Of a stretch of DNA of 64,000 nucleotides, positions 38,057-46,244 are shown piece by piece. Source of the DNA: Paenibacillus lentus (GTDB taxonomy: Bacteria; Bacillota; Bacilli; Paenibacillales; Paenibacillaceae); the NCBI RefSeq assembly GCF_003931855.1, contig NZ_CP034248.1, positions 4,340,001-4,404,000 on the forward strand, in the 5' to 3' direction. Each line of letters opens with the position of its first letter. The stretch's first letter is position 1. The notes beneath the pieces were generated by a model. It saw only the letters and a list, made by a program, of their open reading frames with translations. It was not told the DNA's origin and ran no database searches. The position numbers and the translations under genes were made by a program.

Positions 38057-38058
38057 AT

Positions 38059-38104
38059 AGCCTGTGGACTTTCACCGCCAAGTTATCGCTCATGCCGGGC
38101 GCAC
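38059..38104 (-). other. 5' tip of a group II intron (truncated)
   Basis: The minus strand from 38104 reads GTGCGCCCGGCATGAGCGAT, then AACTTGGCGGTGAAAGTCCA, then CAGGCT. GTGCG is the canonical 5' splice-site start of group II introns, and the GGTGAAAGTCC stretch is typical of domain I in bacterial introns. It begins 5-6 bases after the cotJC terminator hairpin, the insertion preference of class C introns. Only ~46 bases are left; they abut the terminator of the neighbouring unit. Confidence 0.5.
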
Positions 38105-38144
38105 TTAAACAAACTGACGCCAGTAGAGTTCCAGCGTCAGTTTG
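38105..38144 (-). terminator. terminator of cotJABC
   Basis: CAAACTGACGC / GCGTCAGTTTG is a perfect 11-bp stem with a 13-base loop, followed on the minus strand by TTTAA and then the intron-like GTGCG. Confidence 0.8.
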
Positions 38145-38223
38145 CAGCTAATTTTTTAACGTCCACTAACTGGGTATCTTGACCAAATTTGCGGACAAGC
38201 TCTTGTTCATGAGCAGCATTCCT

Positions 38224-38793
38224 CTAAAAAAACTTCTTCTTATCCCGGTCATCCTTCAGAATCTCCACCGCTTCGCGGAAACGCAGCGAGTGGATAATCT
38301 CACGCTCGCGCAGGAACTTCAGACTGTCCTGCAAATCGCAGTCATCGGTCATGTCGATGAGCCACTGGTATGTAGCCCGCGCCTTCTCCTCTGCCGCGAT
38401 GTCCTCGTACAGATCCGCGATCGGATCACCCTTCGCTTGAATATAGGCGGCCGTCCAGGGCACACCTGATGCATTCTCATAAAACAGCGCACTATCGTGC
38501 GCCACATAGTGAGGGGCTAATCCGGCAGCATCCAGTTCCTCTACTGTCGCATCCTTGGTCAGCTTATATACCATAGTGGCAATCATTTCTAAGTGGGCCA
38601 ATTCTTCGGTGCCAATATCATTCAACAGCCCTATGACTTTGTCTGGTATCGTATACCTCTGATTCAAATACCGCAGGGCAGCAGCAAGTTCGCCATCAGC
38701 TCCGCCATATTGTTCAAGCAGCAGCCTTGCCATTCGAATGTCGCATTTCCCTACACGTACCGGGTATTGAAGCTTCTTCTCATAGACCCACAT
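38224..38793 (-). CDS. cotJC: CotJC, spore coat manganese catalase
   Basis: 189 residues, full family length. Manganese-catalase ferritin-like four-helix bundle: Glu in LLEQYGGADGEL, LNDIGTEELAHLEMIATM with the E-x-x-H pair, AEEKARATYQWLIDM, and HSLRFREAVEIL near the end with His. CotJC is a coat component with catalase-type fold, made in the mother cell. Third gene of cotJABC, 51 bases after cotJB. A truncated second copy lies 7.5 kb away at 30677-31072. Confidence 0.95.
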   Translation of the reverse strand: MWVYEKKLQYPVRVGKCDIRMARLLLEQYGGADGELAAALRYLNQRYTIPDKVIGLLNDIGTEELAHLEMIATMVYKLTKDATVEELDAAGLAPHYVAHDSALFYENASGVPWTAAYIQAKGDPIADLYEDIAAEEKARATYQWLIDMTDDCDLQDSLKFLREREIIHSLRFREAVEILKDDRDKKKFF

Positions 38794-38844
38794 TTCTTCG
38801 TATTTCCCTCCCTATTCTTGATCGGCAAAAACATATCGCAGGCA

Positions 38845-39114
38845 CTACACCTGCCAGGGCCACGGTACTTTTGACCATTCCCAAGGAAATTTAGAAAAAG
38901 AATGTCCGAAATTCATCAAGGGGCCATAAAGCTGCTGAAAATGGTTGGCAAGCTTGGTCCGTTCCTGCACAAGCTGATTATATTGCTGTATAGAGGCTAA
39001 ATCATCAGGATGCGTATCCAGAAATAGATTGAGTTCGACAAGCACAAAGTCAAGGGCCTGCAGCTTTTCTAGCATTTCATAAAATTGTGGATCCAGATTG
39101 TCTTTGTGTGACAT
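38845..39114 (-). CDS. cotJB: CotJB, spore coat protein
   Basis: 89 residues from ATG 39114, which overlaps the cotJA stop as TAATG; GGAAGGGTGAG upstream serves as binding site. It contains the CotJB pattern DPQFYEMLEKLQALDFVLVE and LFLDTHPDDLASIQQYN, then KFPWEWSKVPWPWQV, the conserved Trp-rich end. Coat assembly partner of CotJC in Bacillus. Confidence 0.93.
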   Translation of the reverse strand: MSHKDNLDPQFYEMLEKLQALDFVLVELNLFLDTHPDDLASIQQYNQLVQERTKLANHFQQLYGPLMNFGHSFSKFPWEWSKVPWPWQV

Positions 39115-39350
39115 TATCTCACCCTTCCTTTTCCCCATCTGGATTCGTAGGGACTATAAAGTGCAGGCCATAATGTTCCGTGTCTTAACGCATCTTCCGG
39201 GCAAAACTGGGGGAGATTGAGCGGTTGAAAGTTCATATACAAATGCGGAGGGGTACTATAGGTCTTACATAATATCGGCGGGCAGGGATCAAATGGGCCA
39301 ATAAAAGGGGCCCAAGCATGCTCTTGGGGATGACTTGTTGGATGACTCAA
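39114..39350 (-). CDS. cotJA: CotJA, spore coat protein
   Basis: 78 residues. Start TTG 39350 is supported by AGGAGG 8 bases upstream. Pro-, His- and Tyr-rich (HPTSHPQEHAWAPFIGPFDP), with PPHLYMNFQPLNLPQF and the conserved ALRHGTLWPALYSPYES motif of CotJA near the C-terminus. First gene of the operon. In Bacillus cotJ is driven by the mother-cell factor sigma-E; upstream I see only a GTCATATG resembling its -35 element, without a clear -10. Confidence 0.9.
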   Translation of the reverse strand: MSHPTSHPQEHAWAPFIGPFDPCPPILCKTYSTPPHLYMNFQPLNLPQFCPEDALRHGTLWPALYSPYESRWGKGRVR

Positions 39351-39490
39351 CGGTCGTTCCTCCTTCTGTCAATTTGGTTGTTCCAGCCTTCAAGGAGATG
39401 AAGCTCCCTGATCCTCACCATTAACATATGACGTTCGCCCAGAATTTGAACCTAAGAGAGCCAACAAATCAGCAAAAAATCGGAATAAAC

Positions 39491-39537
39491 AAAAAAAAAC
39501 TCCGATCAAGGTAATTTTACCTCCCCTGATAAGAGTT
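39491..39537 (-). terminator. terminator of the yfkAB-CNNM operon
   Basis: AACTCCGATCAAGG / CCCTGATAAGAGTT pair with a few mismatches; on the minus strand the hairpin is followed by TTTTTTTTTG, just after the CNNM gene stop. Confidence 0.82.
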
Positions 39538-39540
39538 AAG

Positions 39541-40965
39541 TTAAACGCCAGGCTCGTCCTCTTTCGATTCGTATTCTGGCGCATTATCCTCCAATGCTTC
39601 ACTGTTCGCCGAATCCATATTAGAACCGGCGTCCTTTTCGTCATCGCTTATCCTCTTGATGTTCACCCGCGTGATTCGAAGCGGCTCAGCTTCAGCTACC
39701 TCAACGAGTATATCCTCGATTTGAATGGCCCTCCCTACGACCGGCGCTCCGTCCAGCTCTTTGAACAGCCATCCGCCAATAGAATCTACCTTATTATGCT
39801 CAATAATGACACCCATCAGGTCGTTCACGTCTTCAATCAGCAGCCGTCCATCCACGGAAAAGGTGCCATCGCTCAGCTTCTCAATCTCTGCACGCTCCTC
39901 ATCGAATTCATCGTAAAGCTCGCCAACGATTTCCTCCAATATTTTCTCGGCTGTGAGCAGTCCTGCCGTACCCCCATACTCATCTACGACAACGGTTAGC
40001 TGGGAATGCTTCTTCTGCATGAGACGAAGCACATGACTGACTTCCATCGACTCGGGCACATTCAAGATGGGCCGTACTAGGCTTGCTAGATCATGAGAGC
40101 TTCCACCGTCTGGAAGCAGCAGATCGGCAAGATGCACAAATCCGATAATCTGATCTTTGTCCTCTACGGCGACCGGATACCGGGAATGCTTCGTTCCCTC
40201 CACGATCCGCATGTTCCCTTCCCAAGACAGATTCGTGTATAGGCAATCCATATCGGTTCTGGGCAGCATAACTTCCCTAGCGAGCAAATCGGAGAAATCA
40301 AACAAATTATCCATCAGCTTCATCTCATCTTGGTCGATAACGCCGCTCTTCGCGCTTTGATCCATCAGAATGCGTATTTCCTCCTCTGAATGAGCTGCTT
40401 CACCTTCGCCAGCCGGCTCTACGCCAAGCAATCGCAACAAACCATTAGCCGCTGAATTCAGCAGCCAGATTAACGGCAGGAACAATCTATAGAAAAACAA
40501 AAGTGGAGCAGACAACCATAAGGATGTTGCTTCTGATTTCTGGATAGCCAATGATTTCGGTGCAAGCTCACCGATCACAATATGCAAGAATGTAATCATC
40601 GCAAATCCAACCACTACAGAAACCGTAGATATGAGCGTAGCATCCGTTACACCTAATTGATGCATTAACGGTTCGATTAACAGCTCGGAAATGGCAGGCT
40701 CACCTACCCACCCCAGCCCAAGCGAGGCCAACGTAATTCCTAATTGAGTAGCCGATAAATAGGCATCCAGCTTCTTATTTACTTTGAGCGCGTATGTAGC
40801 CCGCTTATTGCCTTCGCTGACGAGTTGAGTCAGCCTGGACTGACGCACCTTGACCAGCGAAAACTCCGCTGCCACAAAAAATCCATTCAATAGTACTAAA
40901 ATAATTACTAGAACCAAATTAAATATCAGCTTGCCAACCTCAAATTCCGTATGTCCATCGGGCAT
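39541..40965 (-). CDS. CNNM/HlyC-CorC family transporter
   Basis: 474 residues from ATG 40965 (AGAGGCG 8 bases upstream; the frame runs open to 41061). DUF21/CNNM membrane domain ~1-190 with LVLLNGFFVAAEFSLVKVR and the LASLGLGWVGEPA signature; paired CBS domains ~205-330 (LPRTDMDCLYTN, VVVDEYGGTAGLLTAEKILEE); CorC_HlyC domain ~345-430 (SVDGRLLIEDVNDLM). Members export magnesium or other divalent cations or affect their homeostasis; the old name hemolysin is misleading. It lies 19 bases after yfkAB. Confidence 0.92.
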   Translation of the reverse strand: MPDGHTEFEVGKLIFNLVLVIILVLLNGFFVAAEFSLVKVRQSRLTQLVSEGNKRATYALKVNKKLDAYLSATQLGITLASLGLGWVGEPAISELLIEPLMHQLGVTDATLISTVSVVVGFAMITFLHIVIGELAPKSLAIQKSEATSLWLSAPLLFFYRLFLPLIWLLNSAANGLLRLLGVEPAGEGEAAHSEEEIRILMDQSAKSGVIDQDEMKLMDNLFDFSDLLAREVMLPRTDMDCLYTNLSWEGNMRIVEGTKHSRYPVAVEDKDQIIGFVHLADLLLPDGGSSHDLASLVRPILNVPESMEVSHVLRLMQKKHSQLTVVVDEYGGTAGLLTAEKILEEIVGELYDEFDEERAEIEKLSDGTFSVDGRLLIEDVNDLMGVIIEHNKVDSIGGWLFKELDGAPVVGRAIQIEDILVEVAEAEPLRITRVNIKRISDDEKDAGSNMDSANSEALEDNAPEYESKEDEPGV

Positions 40966-40984
40966 GGGTGCAGCGCCTCTTTTC

Positions 40985-42121
40985 CTAAAGTGTGATTGCT
41001 TTGCGAGATTTAAAGTCGATATCCTTATAGTACATATCTGCGACGAGCAGATTTGGACCACAGCAGCTGGCTGCTTCGCAATAACAATTTACTTTCTGGT
41101 TGAGCGGATGGTCGTTTAGCCATTTGGCAAAAATAGCATCCAATCCTTCCTCATGCACATTGCCGAACGAAGGGATGTCTGCAAAGTCCGTCACAAACAC
41201 CTCCCCCGTAAACATGTTCACGTTTACCCGGTTTCTGCCGTCTGGGTCATTGCGTACTGTGACCATCGGTTCCTGACGCAGCCGCTGGAGCAAAGCGCTA
41301 TCGGCTTCATTACTGTTGCAGGCATAGAACGGCAGCGTCCCGAACAGCATCCATATTTCTTTATTACGCTCATCGAGCAGGGAATGAATCGCCTGACGCA
41401 TATCTTCCAGCGATAATACGGGCAGTCCTTTGGCAAAATTGGACGCATACATGGGATGAACCTCATGCCGCTGACAGCCCATTTCCGTAATCAGCTTGTG
41501 AATCGTCGGCAACTTGTCATGGGTGCGATAATTGATCATCGACTCCGCAGAGATATACATTCCCGCCTCGCTTAATTTTCGTGAATTCTCCATCATTGTG
41601 TGATAGAGCTTATAAGCAACCTCCTTCTTGACAGGATGTCCACTATTCGCAAAGCCCACCTCATAAAAATCCTGCTCACTCGTATAGTTAAACGAAATAT
41701 GCATCACATCCAGATACGGAAGCAGCTTCTCATACCGCTCATAATCCAGCGTCAAGTTAGAGTTGATTTGAGAACGGATCCCTCGCTCTTTCGCATACTT
41801 TAAAATAGGCACGATCTTCTCGTCCACCATCTGCTTGCGGAAGGTCGGTTCGCCCCCCGTGATACTGATAGTCCGCAGATGCTCAACTTCATCCAGCCGC
41901 CGCAGCATTAACTCCAGCGGAATTTGCTCCGGCTCCTTCAACACTAAACTGTCCCCGACGGCACAATGCTCGCACCGCATATTACAGAGATTCGTAACCG
42001 TCATCTCCACACTCGTCAGTACGTGACGTCCGAATTCACGCAAAGAGACAATCGGATCCCACGGATCATCGTTCGGACTTACCGGAGCTGGTACAACAGA
42101 TTTATGCTTAAGTATCTTCAT
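40985..42121 (-). CDS. yfkAB: YfkAB-type radical SAM protein with CxCxxxxC motif
   Basis: 378 residues. Radical SAM cluster motif CNMRCEHC (Cys 46, 50, 53), SITGGEPTF as the SAM-binding GGEP, and a C-terminal CYCEAASC (CxCxxxxC) that probably binds a second iron-sulfur cluster. The overall length and the ends match the B. subtilis YfkAB fusion. Substrate unknown. First gene of an operon with the CNNM transporter. Confidence 0.92.
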   Translation of the reverse strand: MKILKHKSVVPAPVSPNDDPWDPIVSLREFGRHVLTSVEMTVTNLCNMRCEHCAVGDSLVLKEPEQIPLELMLRRLDEVEHLRTISITGGEPTFRKQMVDEKIVPILKYAKERGIRSQINSNLTLDYERYEKLLPYLDVMHISFNYTSEQDFYEVGFANSGHPVKKEVAYKLYHTMMENSRKLSEAGMYISAESMINYRTHDKLPTIHKLITEMGCQRHEVHPMYASNFAKGLPVLSLEDMRQAIHSLLDERNKEIWMLFGTLPFYACNSNEADSALLQRLRQEPMVTVRNDPDGRNRVNVNMFTGEVFVTDFADIPSFGNVHEEGLDAIFAKWLNDHPLNQKVNCYCEAASCCGPNLLVADMYYKDIDFKSRKAITL

Positions 42122-42151
42122 TATTAGCCCACCTTATTTCTTTTATTAACC

Positions 42152-42202
42152 TAAAAAAGAAAAGAGTGCACTCCAGTCGCACATCTTCCCTCTTAATCTA
42201 TA
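42152..42202 (-). terminator. probable terminator after the HD-GYP gene
   Basis: On the minus strand AAGAGGGAAGATGTGC ... GTGCACTCTT forms an interrupted hairpin followed by TTCTTTTTT. Lower symmetry than the other terminators in the window. Confidence 0.5.
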
Positions 42203-42239
42203 TTATATCTTAATAATCACCTTCATTATGGTAACTAAT

Positions 42240-43325
42240 TTAAATCATCCCGTCCACTTCTGTAATAACAATGGATAATTGCTTCGACAAATCCAGATCG
42301 TAAGGTGCTTTTAAGTCTATTCCTTCAGAATCGGTCAAAATACGTACAACTGGACGCTGTGGAAAGATACCGTGGATTTTAGCAACAACGCCCGTCTCTC
42401 CCGTGCTCAGCCTGACTGTCATGCCTAGCGGATAAATGGCCACCCGATCGCGGAACAGCTCCAGCTTGGATTTCTCGTACAAATTTCCACATCCGGTATA
42501 CAGTACTTCAAGCGCCTGATGGGGCAGCATTGCCGAACGGTATACCCGATGAGTCGTCATCGCATCATACGAATCAGTAATTGCGATCCAGCGGGCAAAT
42601 TCGCTGATTTCCTCTCCCTTGATCCCTCGGGGATAACCGCTGCCATTCAGCCGTTCATGATGCTGGTAAGCACAATGTGCGGAAACAAGGGGAATACCAG
42701 GCTCATTCTTCAGCATTTTAAAGCCGATCTCCGCGTGCTGCTTGACTTGCTCATACTCCTCATCCGTCAGCTTGCCCGCCTTCGTCAGAAGTTCTATTGG
42801 AAGTTTTGTTTTTCCGATATCATGCAGCATGGCCCCTAGACCAAGCAGAGTCAGATCACTTTTGGAATAGCCATGAATTTGTCCAAGCAATATCGTATAA
42901 ATGCAAACATTGAGCGAGTGCCGATACAAATAATGATCCATACTATGAATATTCATCATCATGATCATGGCATCTTCCCTCGCACTAAGATCATCCATAA
43001 TATCCTCGATCAGGCCAGAGAACATTTTGCCAAGGTAAGGGTACACCAGACCTTTTACCGTCGGCTCGGTCATTTTTCGAAAATTCGCACGGATCTCCTT
43101 CAATGCCCTGCGACGCGTATCCTCTTCAATCATATCGAGAGGAACAACGTCCTCGGTGAGAGGATCGGCCACATACACGAAATTCAAACCATGACTGCGA
43201 AGCCGCCGGATAATGACATCCGTAAGCTCAGCATTTTCCGACAAAAGTACGATGCCATCCTCGTTATATATTTTCTTACCCAACTTCATTCCGGGCTGAA
43301 GTGAGTTGATAGGTATTAATCGCAT
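42240..43325 (-). CDS. HD-GYP domain protein, probable c-di-GMP phosphodiesterase
   Basis: 361 residues. N-terminal ~115 residues start MRLIPINSLQPGMKLGKKIY, the short domain common before HD-GYP in Firmicutes. HD-GYP covers ~120-300 with RHSLNVCIYTILLG, LGAMLHDIGKTKLP (HD intact, ~166), HAEIGFKML, CAYQHHERLNGSGYPRG (HHE and GYP intact) and ITDSYDAMTTHRVYR. A C-terminal extension of ~60 residues resembles a small beta barrel (GMTVRLSTGETGVV). All metal ligands are present, so hydrolysis of c-di-GMP is likely. A second protein of the same plan at 46245 lacks the HD histidine. Confidence 0.9.
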   Translation of the reverse strand: MRLIPINSLQPGMKLGKKIYNEDGIVLLSENAELTDVIIRRLRSHGLNFVYVADPLTEDVVPLDMIEEDTRRRALKEIRANFRKMTEPTVKGLVYPYLGKMFSGLIEDIMDDLSAREDAMIMMMNIHSMDHYLYRHSLNVCIYTILLGQIHGYSKSDLTLLGLGAMLHDIGKTKLPIELLTKAGKLTDEEYEQVKQHAEIGFKMLKNEPGIPLVSAHCAYQHHERLNGSGYPRGIKGEEISEFARWIAITDSYDAMTTHRVYRSAMLPHQALEVLYTGCGNLYEKSKLELFRDRVAIYPLGMTVRLSTGETGVVAKIHGIFPQRPVVRILTDSEGIDLKAPYDLDLSKQLSIVITEVDGMI

Positions 43326-43417
43326 AATAAATCCACTTCCGTCTCTCTATTGTTAAGTTATGTTATGTATTTGCGAAGCGGCTTTATAATATGATCTGAC
43401 TGGCTTTGTACCCAATA

Positions 43418-44248
43418 CTATCGCATGATGAAAGTCCAAAATAAAGCAGCAAGAATGAAACGATAATAAGCAAAATGCCTGAGCTGGATTTTCTGAATTG
43501 ATTTTAGGAAGGCCATAACCACGATATAAGCCACAACAAACGACACAATAAAGCCAATAGAAAAATAGCCAATGGTTTCTAAGGTAAAATATCGGTATGA
43601 ATCCAGCATTTCGTAACCGGAAACTGCACACATGATCGGAATTGCAATCAGAAAAGAAAAATCAGCTGAAGCCTTATAGCTTACACCGCTGAACATCCCT
43701 CCCGCAATGGTCGAGCCGGAACGGGAAAAGCCAGGCCATAACACAGATATGCATTGATACAAACCAATCATGAGCGCCTGCTTATGAGTAAGCTGATCGA
43801 GCTCCTTCGCGGTAACCTGTGCTTTGTTCTTCGAGAACAATTCCGCTGCAATCATGAATATTCCCCCGACGAGCAGCGCCCAGAGAACCGTGGATGGACT
43901 GAACAAGCTTTTAATAAAATCCCGGAAGAAGAAGCCGACTGCAAGCGCAGGAGCAATACCCAATATAACATGAAGCAGATCAAGACGTTTGGCTGGAGGC
44001 TGGCCGCGAAATAGTGGCTCCACCCTCCTGCTCATACCTAGCAAATGAACGATTCGTTCCCTGTACACCCAAGAAATAGCCAAAATAGCACCGAGTTGGA
44101 TGACGATCATGAATGTCTTCATCTCGGGAGTCGAATCATCGTAACCTAGCAGCTTAGCCGTCAATATCATGTGTCCTGTTGAAGATACCGGAATAAACTC
44201 GGTCAGGCCTTCAACAATCCCCAAAATGATCGCAACAATAGAATTCAT
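43418..44248 (-). CDS. uppP: undecaprenyl-diphosphatase UppP (BacA)
   Basis: 276 residues with about eight hydrophobic segments. Both signature blocks are present: GIVEGLTEFIPVSSTGHMIL (E-x3-E plus SSTGH) and WPGFSRSGSTIAGG. It recycles undecaprenyl diphosphate to the monophosphate carrier for wall synthesis, and extra copies can give bacitracin tolerance. It follows the nucleotidase gene by 27 bases. Confidence 0.95.
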   Translation of the reverse strand: MNSIVAIILGIVEGLTEFIPVSSTGHMILTAKLLGYDDSTPEMKTFMIVIQLGAILAISWVYRERIVHLLGMSRRVEPLFRGQPPAKRLDLLHVILGIAPALAVGFFFRDFIKSLFSPSTVLWALLVGGIFMIAAELFSKNKAQVTAKELDQLTHKQALMIGLYQCISVLWPGFSRSGSTIAGGMFSGVSYKASADFSFLIAIPIMCAVSGYEMLDSYRYFTLETIGYFSIGFIVSFVVAYIVVMAFLKSIQKIQLRHFAYYRFILAALFWTFIMR

Positions 44249-44275
44249 AGCTTCCTCCTTTACGAAGAATATCAG

Positions 44276-45730
44276 CTATTGACCATGGTTATCCGTTTGG
44301 GATTTCCACCGGGGGTAGAAGCAGCTTTCGATCGCCCCCGCCGTCTGAAGCTCCATTCGCAGCAAGTCTCGTAAAAACTCCGGAAGCAAAAACACTTGAT
44401 CGCTGCCCTGTTTCAAACTTTCGTAGCCAATGCCGAACGTAAACATGTCCAGAGTGCCTACGGAATAAAGATCCTCTGAAACGATTGGGACGCCCTGCAC
44501 GCTCGCTTGGATAATTTTATGAAAAGGCTTAGCAGTTGGATCGTAAATGATTTCCATACCATCGACGCAAATTCCCCCAAGTTGTTTGCCACGGAAGCCA
44601 AATCCAAAGATCACCTTGTCTGTAATATCTGTCAGCAGGGATTGCTCCAGGCTGTACAATATATGCTTGCCTGACAAATTCATGCGACAAGGATTAATAG
44701 GTGAAGGACAGCGCTCATGTAGCATGCCTTCACTAATCTCCCCGGCAGGCAGACCAGCAAGTAATTGCCCGCTGTTGATGATCGATAAATCGCACCCTGT
44801 AAATCTCCTTACTGCTTGGGCCAGCAAATTGCCAAATGGAGATTCGACATCGTAACGAATCGGCAGCTCTTCCTCAATAACCGCTACTGTTCGCGCCATG
44901 CGCTCTGCGGCTCGGAGCCTATGGATATTCACTGCTTCAAGCACGTTAGCATCCTCTTGCCCACTATCCACGGGCAAACAGATGCCTGACACGACCTTGG
45001 CTTTGCCCGTTATCGAGTCTCTCTCGATCGTGATATGCCCCAGATGCCTTCCGAATTTCCCCGCCGCCACAATTGTGGTTTGTCCGATCAGAAGCGGCTC
45101 CTCCAGCAAATGATGCGTATGGCCGCCAAGGATAAGCTCAATCCCGGGGACCCGCTCTGCAAGCTCACGATCGAAGGGCAATCCTACATGAGACATAACG
45201 ACAACAAGATCTACCTTATTGCGCAGTTCATTTACCGACTTCTCAATGCTATCGAACGGATCAAGCGCGATTAAGCCTAACAGCTTGTAGAAATCAGCAT
45301 AAGCGGCCGTCACCCCGATGAGTCCGATTTTGAAGCCGGCCTTGTCTAGAATTATATGCCTCTTCATCCATGCGGGCGGTTCGCCGGTCTTTATATCTAG
45401 CATATTCGCACAGACAACCTCACAGGCTAGTCCAGCATAGGCTTGATCGAGCTGCTCAGGCGTAAATGTCAAGCCTTCATTGTTGCCTATCGTTATAGCG
45501 TCGTACCCCGTCAAATTCAGGACATCTACGTTAGCTTGTCCCATGGTTCCTTCGGTTTCTGGTGCGGCGCGATCCATGTGGTCGCCAATATCCAGCAGCA
45601 GCAGGGCTTCATGCTGCTCCCCACGAAGCTCATCCACCATAGAGGCAATGCGTCCCATGGCACCGAAATGACTATGCAAATCATTGGTATAAAGTATCGT
45701 TAATATATCCTGGTTCGTATTCGGCAGCAT
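44276..45730 (-). CDS. yunD: YunD-like metallophosphatase / 5'-nucleotidase
   Basis: 484 residues without a signal peptide, so cytoplasmic as in YunD. Calcineurin-like N-terminal domain: YTNDLHSHFGAM, LLLDIGDHMDRA, TIGNNEGLTF (usual GNHE has become GNNE, a His to Asn change at the catalytic position), VVVMSHVGLP and LILGGHTHHLLE. The 5'-nucleotidase C-terminal domain spans ~290-450 (SPFGNLLAQAVRRF, NSGQLLAGLPAG). It hydrolyses nucleotides or UDP-sugars in the family. First gene of an operon with uppP. Confidence 0.85.
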   Translation of the reverse strand: MLPNTNQDILTILYTNDLHSHFGAMGRIASMVDELRGEQHEALLLLDIGDHMDRAAPETEGTMGQANVDVLNLTGYDAITIGNNEGLTFTPEQLDQAYAGLACEVVCANMLDIKTGEPPAWMKRHIILDKAGFKIGLIGVTAAYADFYKLLGLIALDPFDSIEKSVNELRNKVDLVVVMSHVGLPFDRELAERVPGIELILGGHTHHLLEEPLLIGQTTIVAAGKFGRHLGHITIERDSITGKAKVVSGICLPVDSGQEDANVLEAVNIHRLRAAERMARTVAVIEEELPIRYDVESPFGNLLAQAVRRFTGCDLSIINSGQLLAGLPAGEISEGMLHERCPSPINPCRMNLSGKHILYSLEQSLLTDITDKVIFGFGFRGKQLGGICVDGMEIIYDPTAKPFHKIIQASVQGVPIVSEDLYSVGTLDMFTFGIGYESLKQGSDQVFLLPEFLRDLLRMELQTAGAIESCFYPRWKSQTDNHGQ

Positions 45731-46097
45731 GATTTGTCCCTCCTGGTATATGCCTATCCAGCTGTCCTATTAAATGATTTAGTTGTAGAATATTATATAC
45801 TTCAAATTTGATGATTGTCTCCCTAAATATGATATCTTATAAGGGTTTCTTCCGCACTAGTCAACACCTCTTTTCTAGCCGTTAATCATGAATATGCGGC
45901 AGATGATCTCCTCATTACCGAGCAGAACGAGGTTGGTCTGATTCTCCTGTCAAATTCCTGTACAAAATGGTACAAATAAGGGGGAAACTCGCCGTGAACT
46001 GACCTGACGCCAAATGTGGGCAAGCCGTTATGCCATAGATAGATTAAAGCATTGTTCCCATGTAGAGGATAGAAGTTTGGAAGGAGGATGGATCGAA
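45731..46097. other. intergenic region between yunD and the second HD-GYP gene
   Basis: Divergent promoter region, AT-rich at the left (TATTATATACTTC). I looked for a c-di-GMP riboswitch because of the downstream HD-GYP gene and see no match to either class. No convincing gene in it. Confidence 0.5.
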
Positions 46098-46178
46098 ATG
46101 AATAGAACCCAGGCAAGGACCTTGGAATCTATCATACCAGGCCAAATATCACACCAAGCACATCTAAAGGCCCCATAA
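46098..46178 (+). CDS. possible 26-residue small ORF
   Basis: MNRTQARTLESIIPGQISHQ AHLKAP, translated from ATG 46098, which follows a perfect AAGGAGG (46081-46087) with 10 bases between. No known family. An alternative ATG at 46089 on the same site gives only five codons. It lies 66 bases before the second HD-GYP gene and could be a leader ORF or a real small protein. Support rests only on the ribosome binding site. Confidence 0.35.
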   Translation: MNRTQARTLESIIPGQISHQAHLKAP

Positions 46179-46244
46179 CGTCATTGCCAATCCAGTTATT
46201 CCCTGATATCATTAGAGAAATACTGCATTAATGGGGTGTCATTC

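Noticed and set aside
31124..38200. complete defence island
   Set aside because: Only one defence-type gene is recognisable and it is broken; no restriction, CRISPR, retron or toxin-antitoxin genes accompany it.
38144..38223. continuation of cotJC beyond its stop (RNAAHEQELVRKFGQDTQLV...)
   Set aside because: In frame after TAG and coding-like, but CotJC has its usual length and end at KKFF; no start signal. Probably chance or old sequence, and no readthrough signal is seen.
45886..46116. 76-codon minus-strand ORF
   Set aside because: No ribosome binding site; antisense to the small-ORF region; composition not coding-like.
45780..46240. c-di-GMP riboswitch before the HD-GYP gene
   Set aside because: No GGGCAAACC/GACGCAAAGCC core of class I nor a class II core is present.
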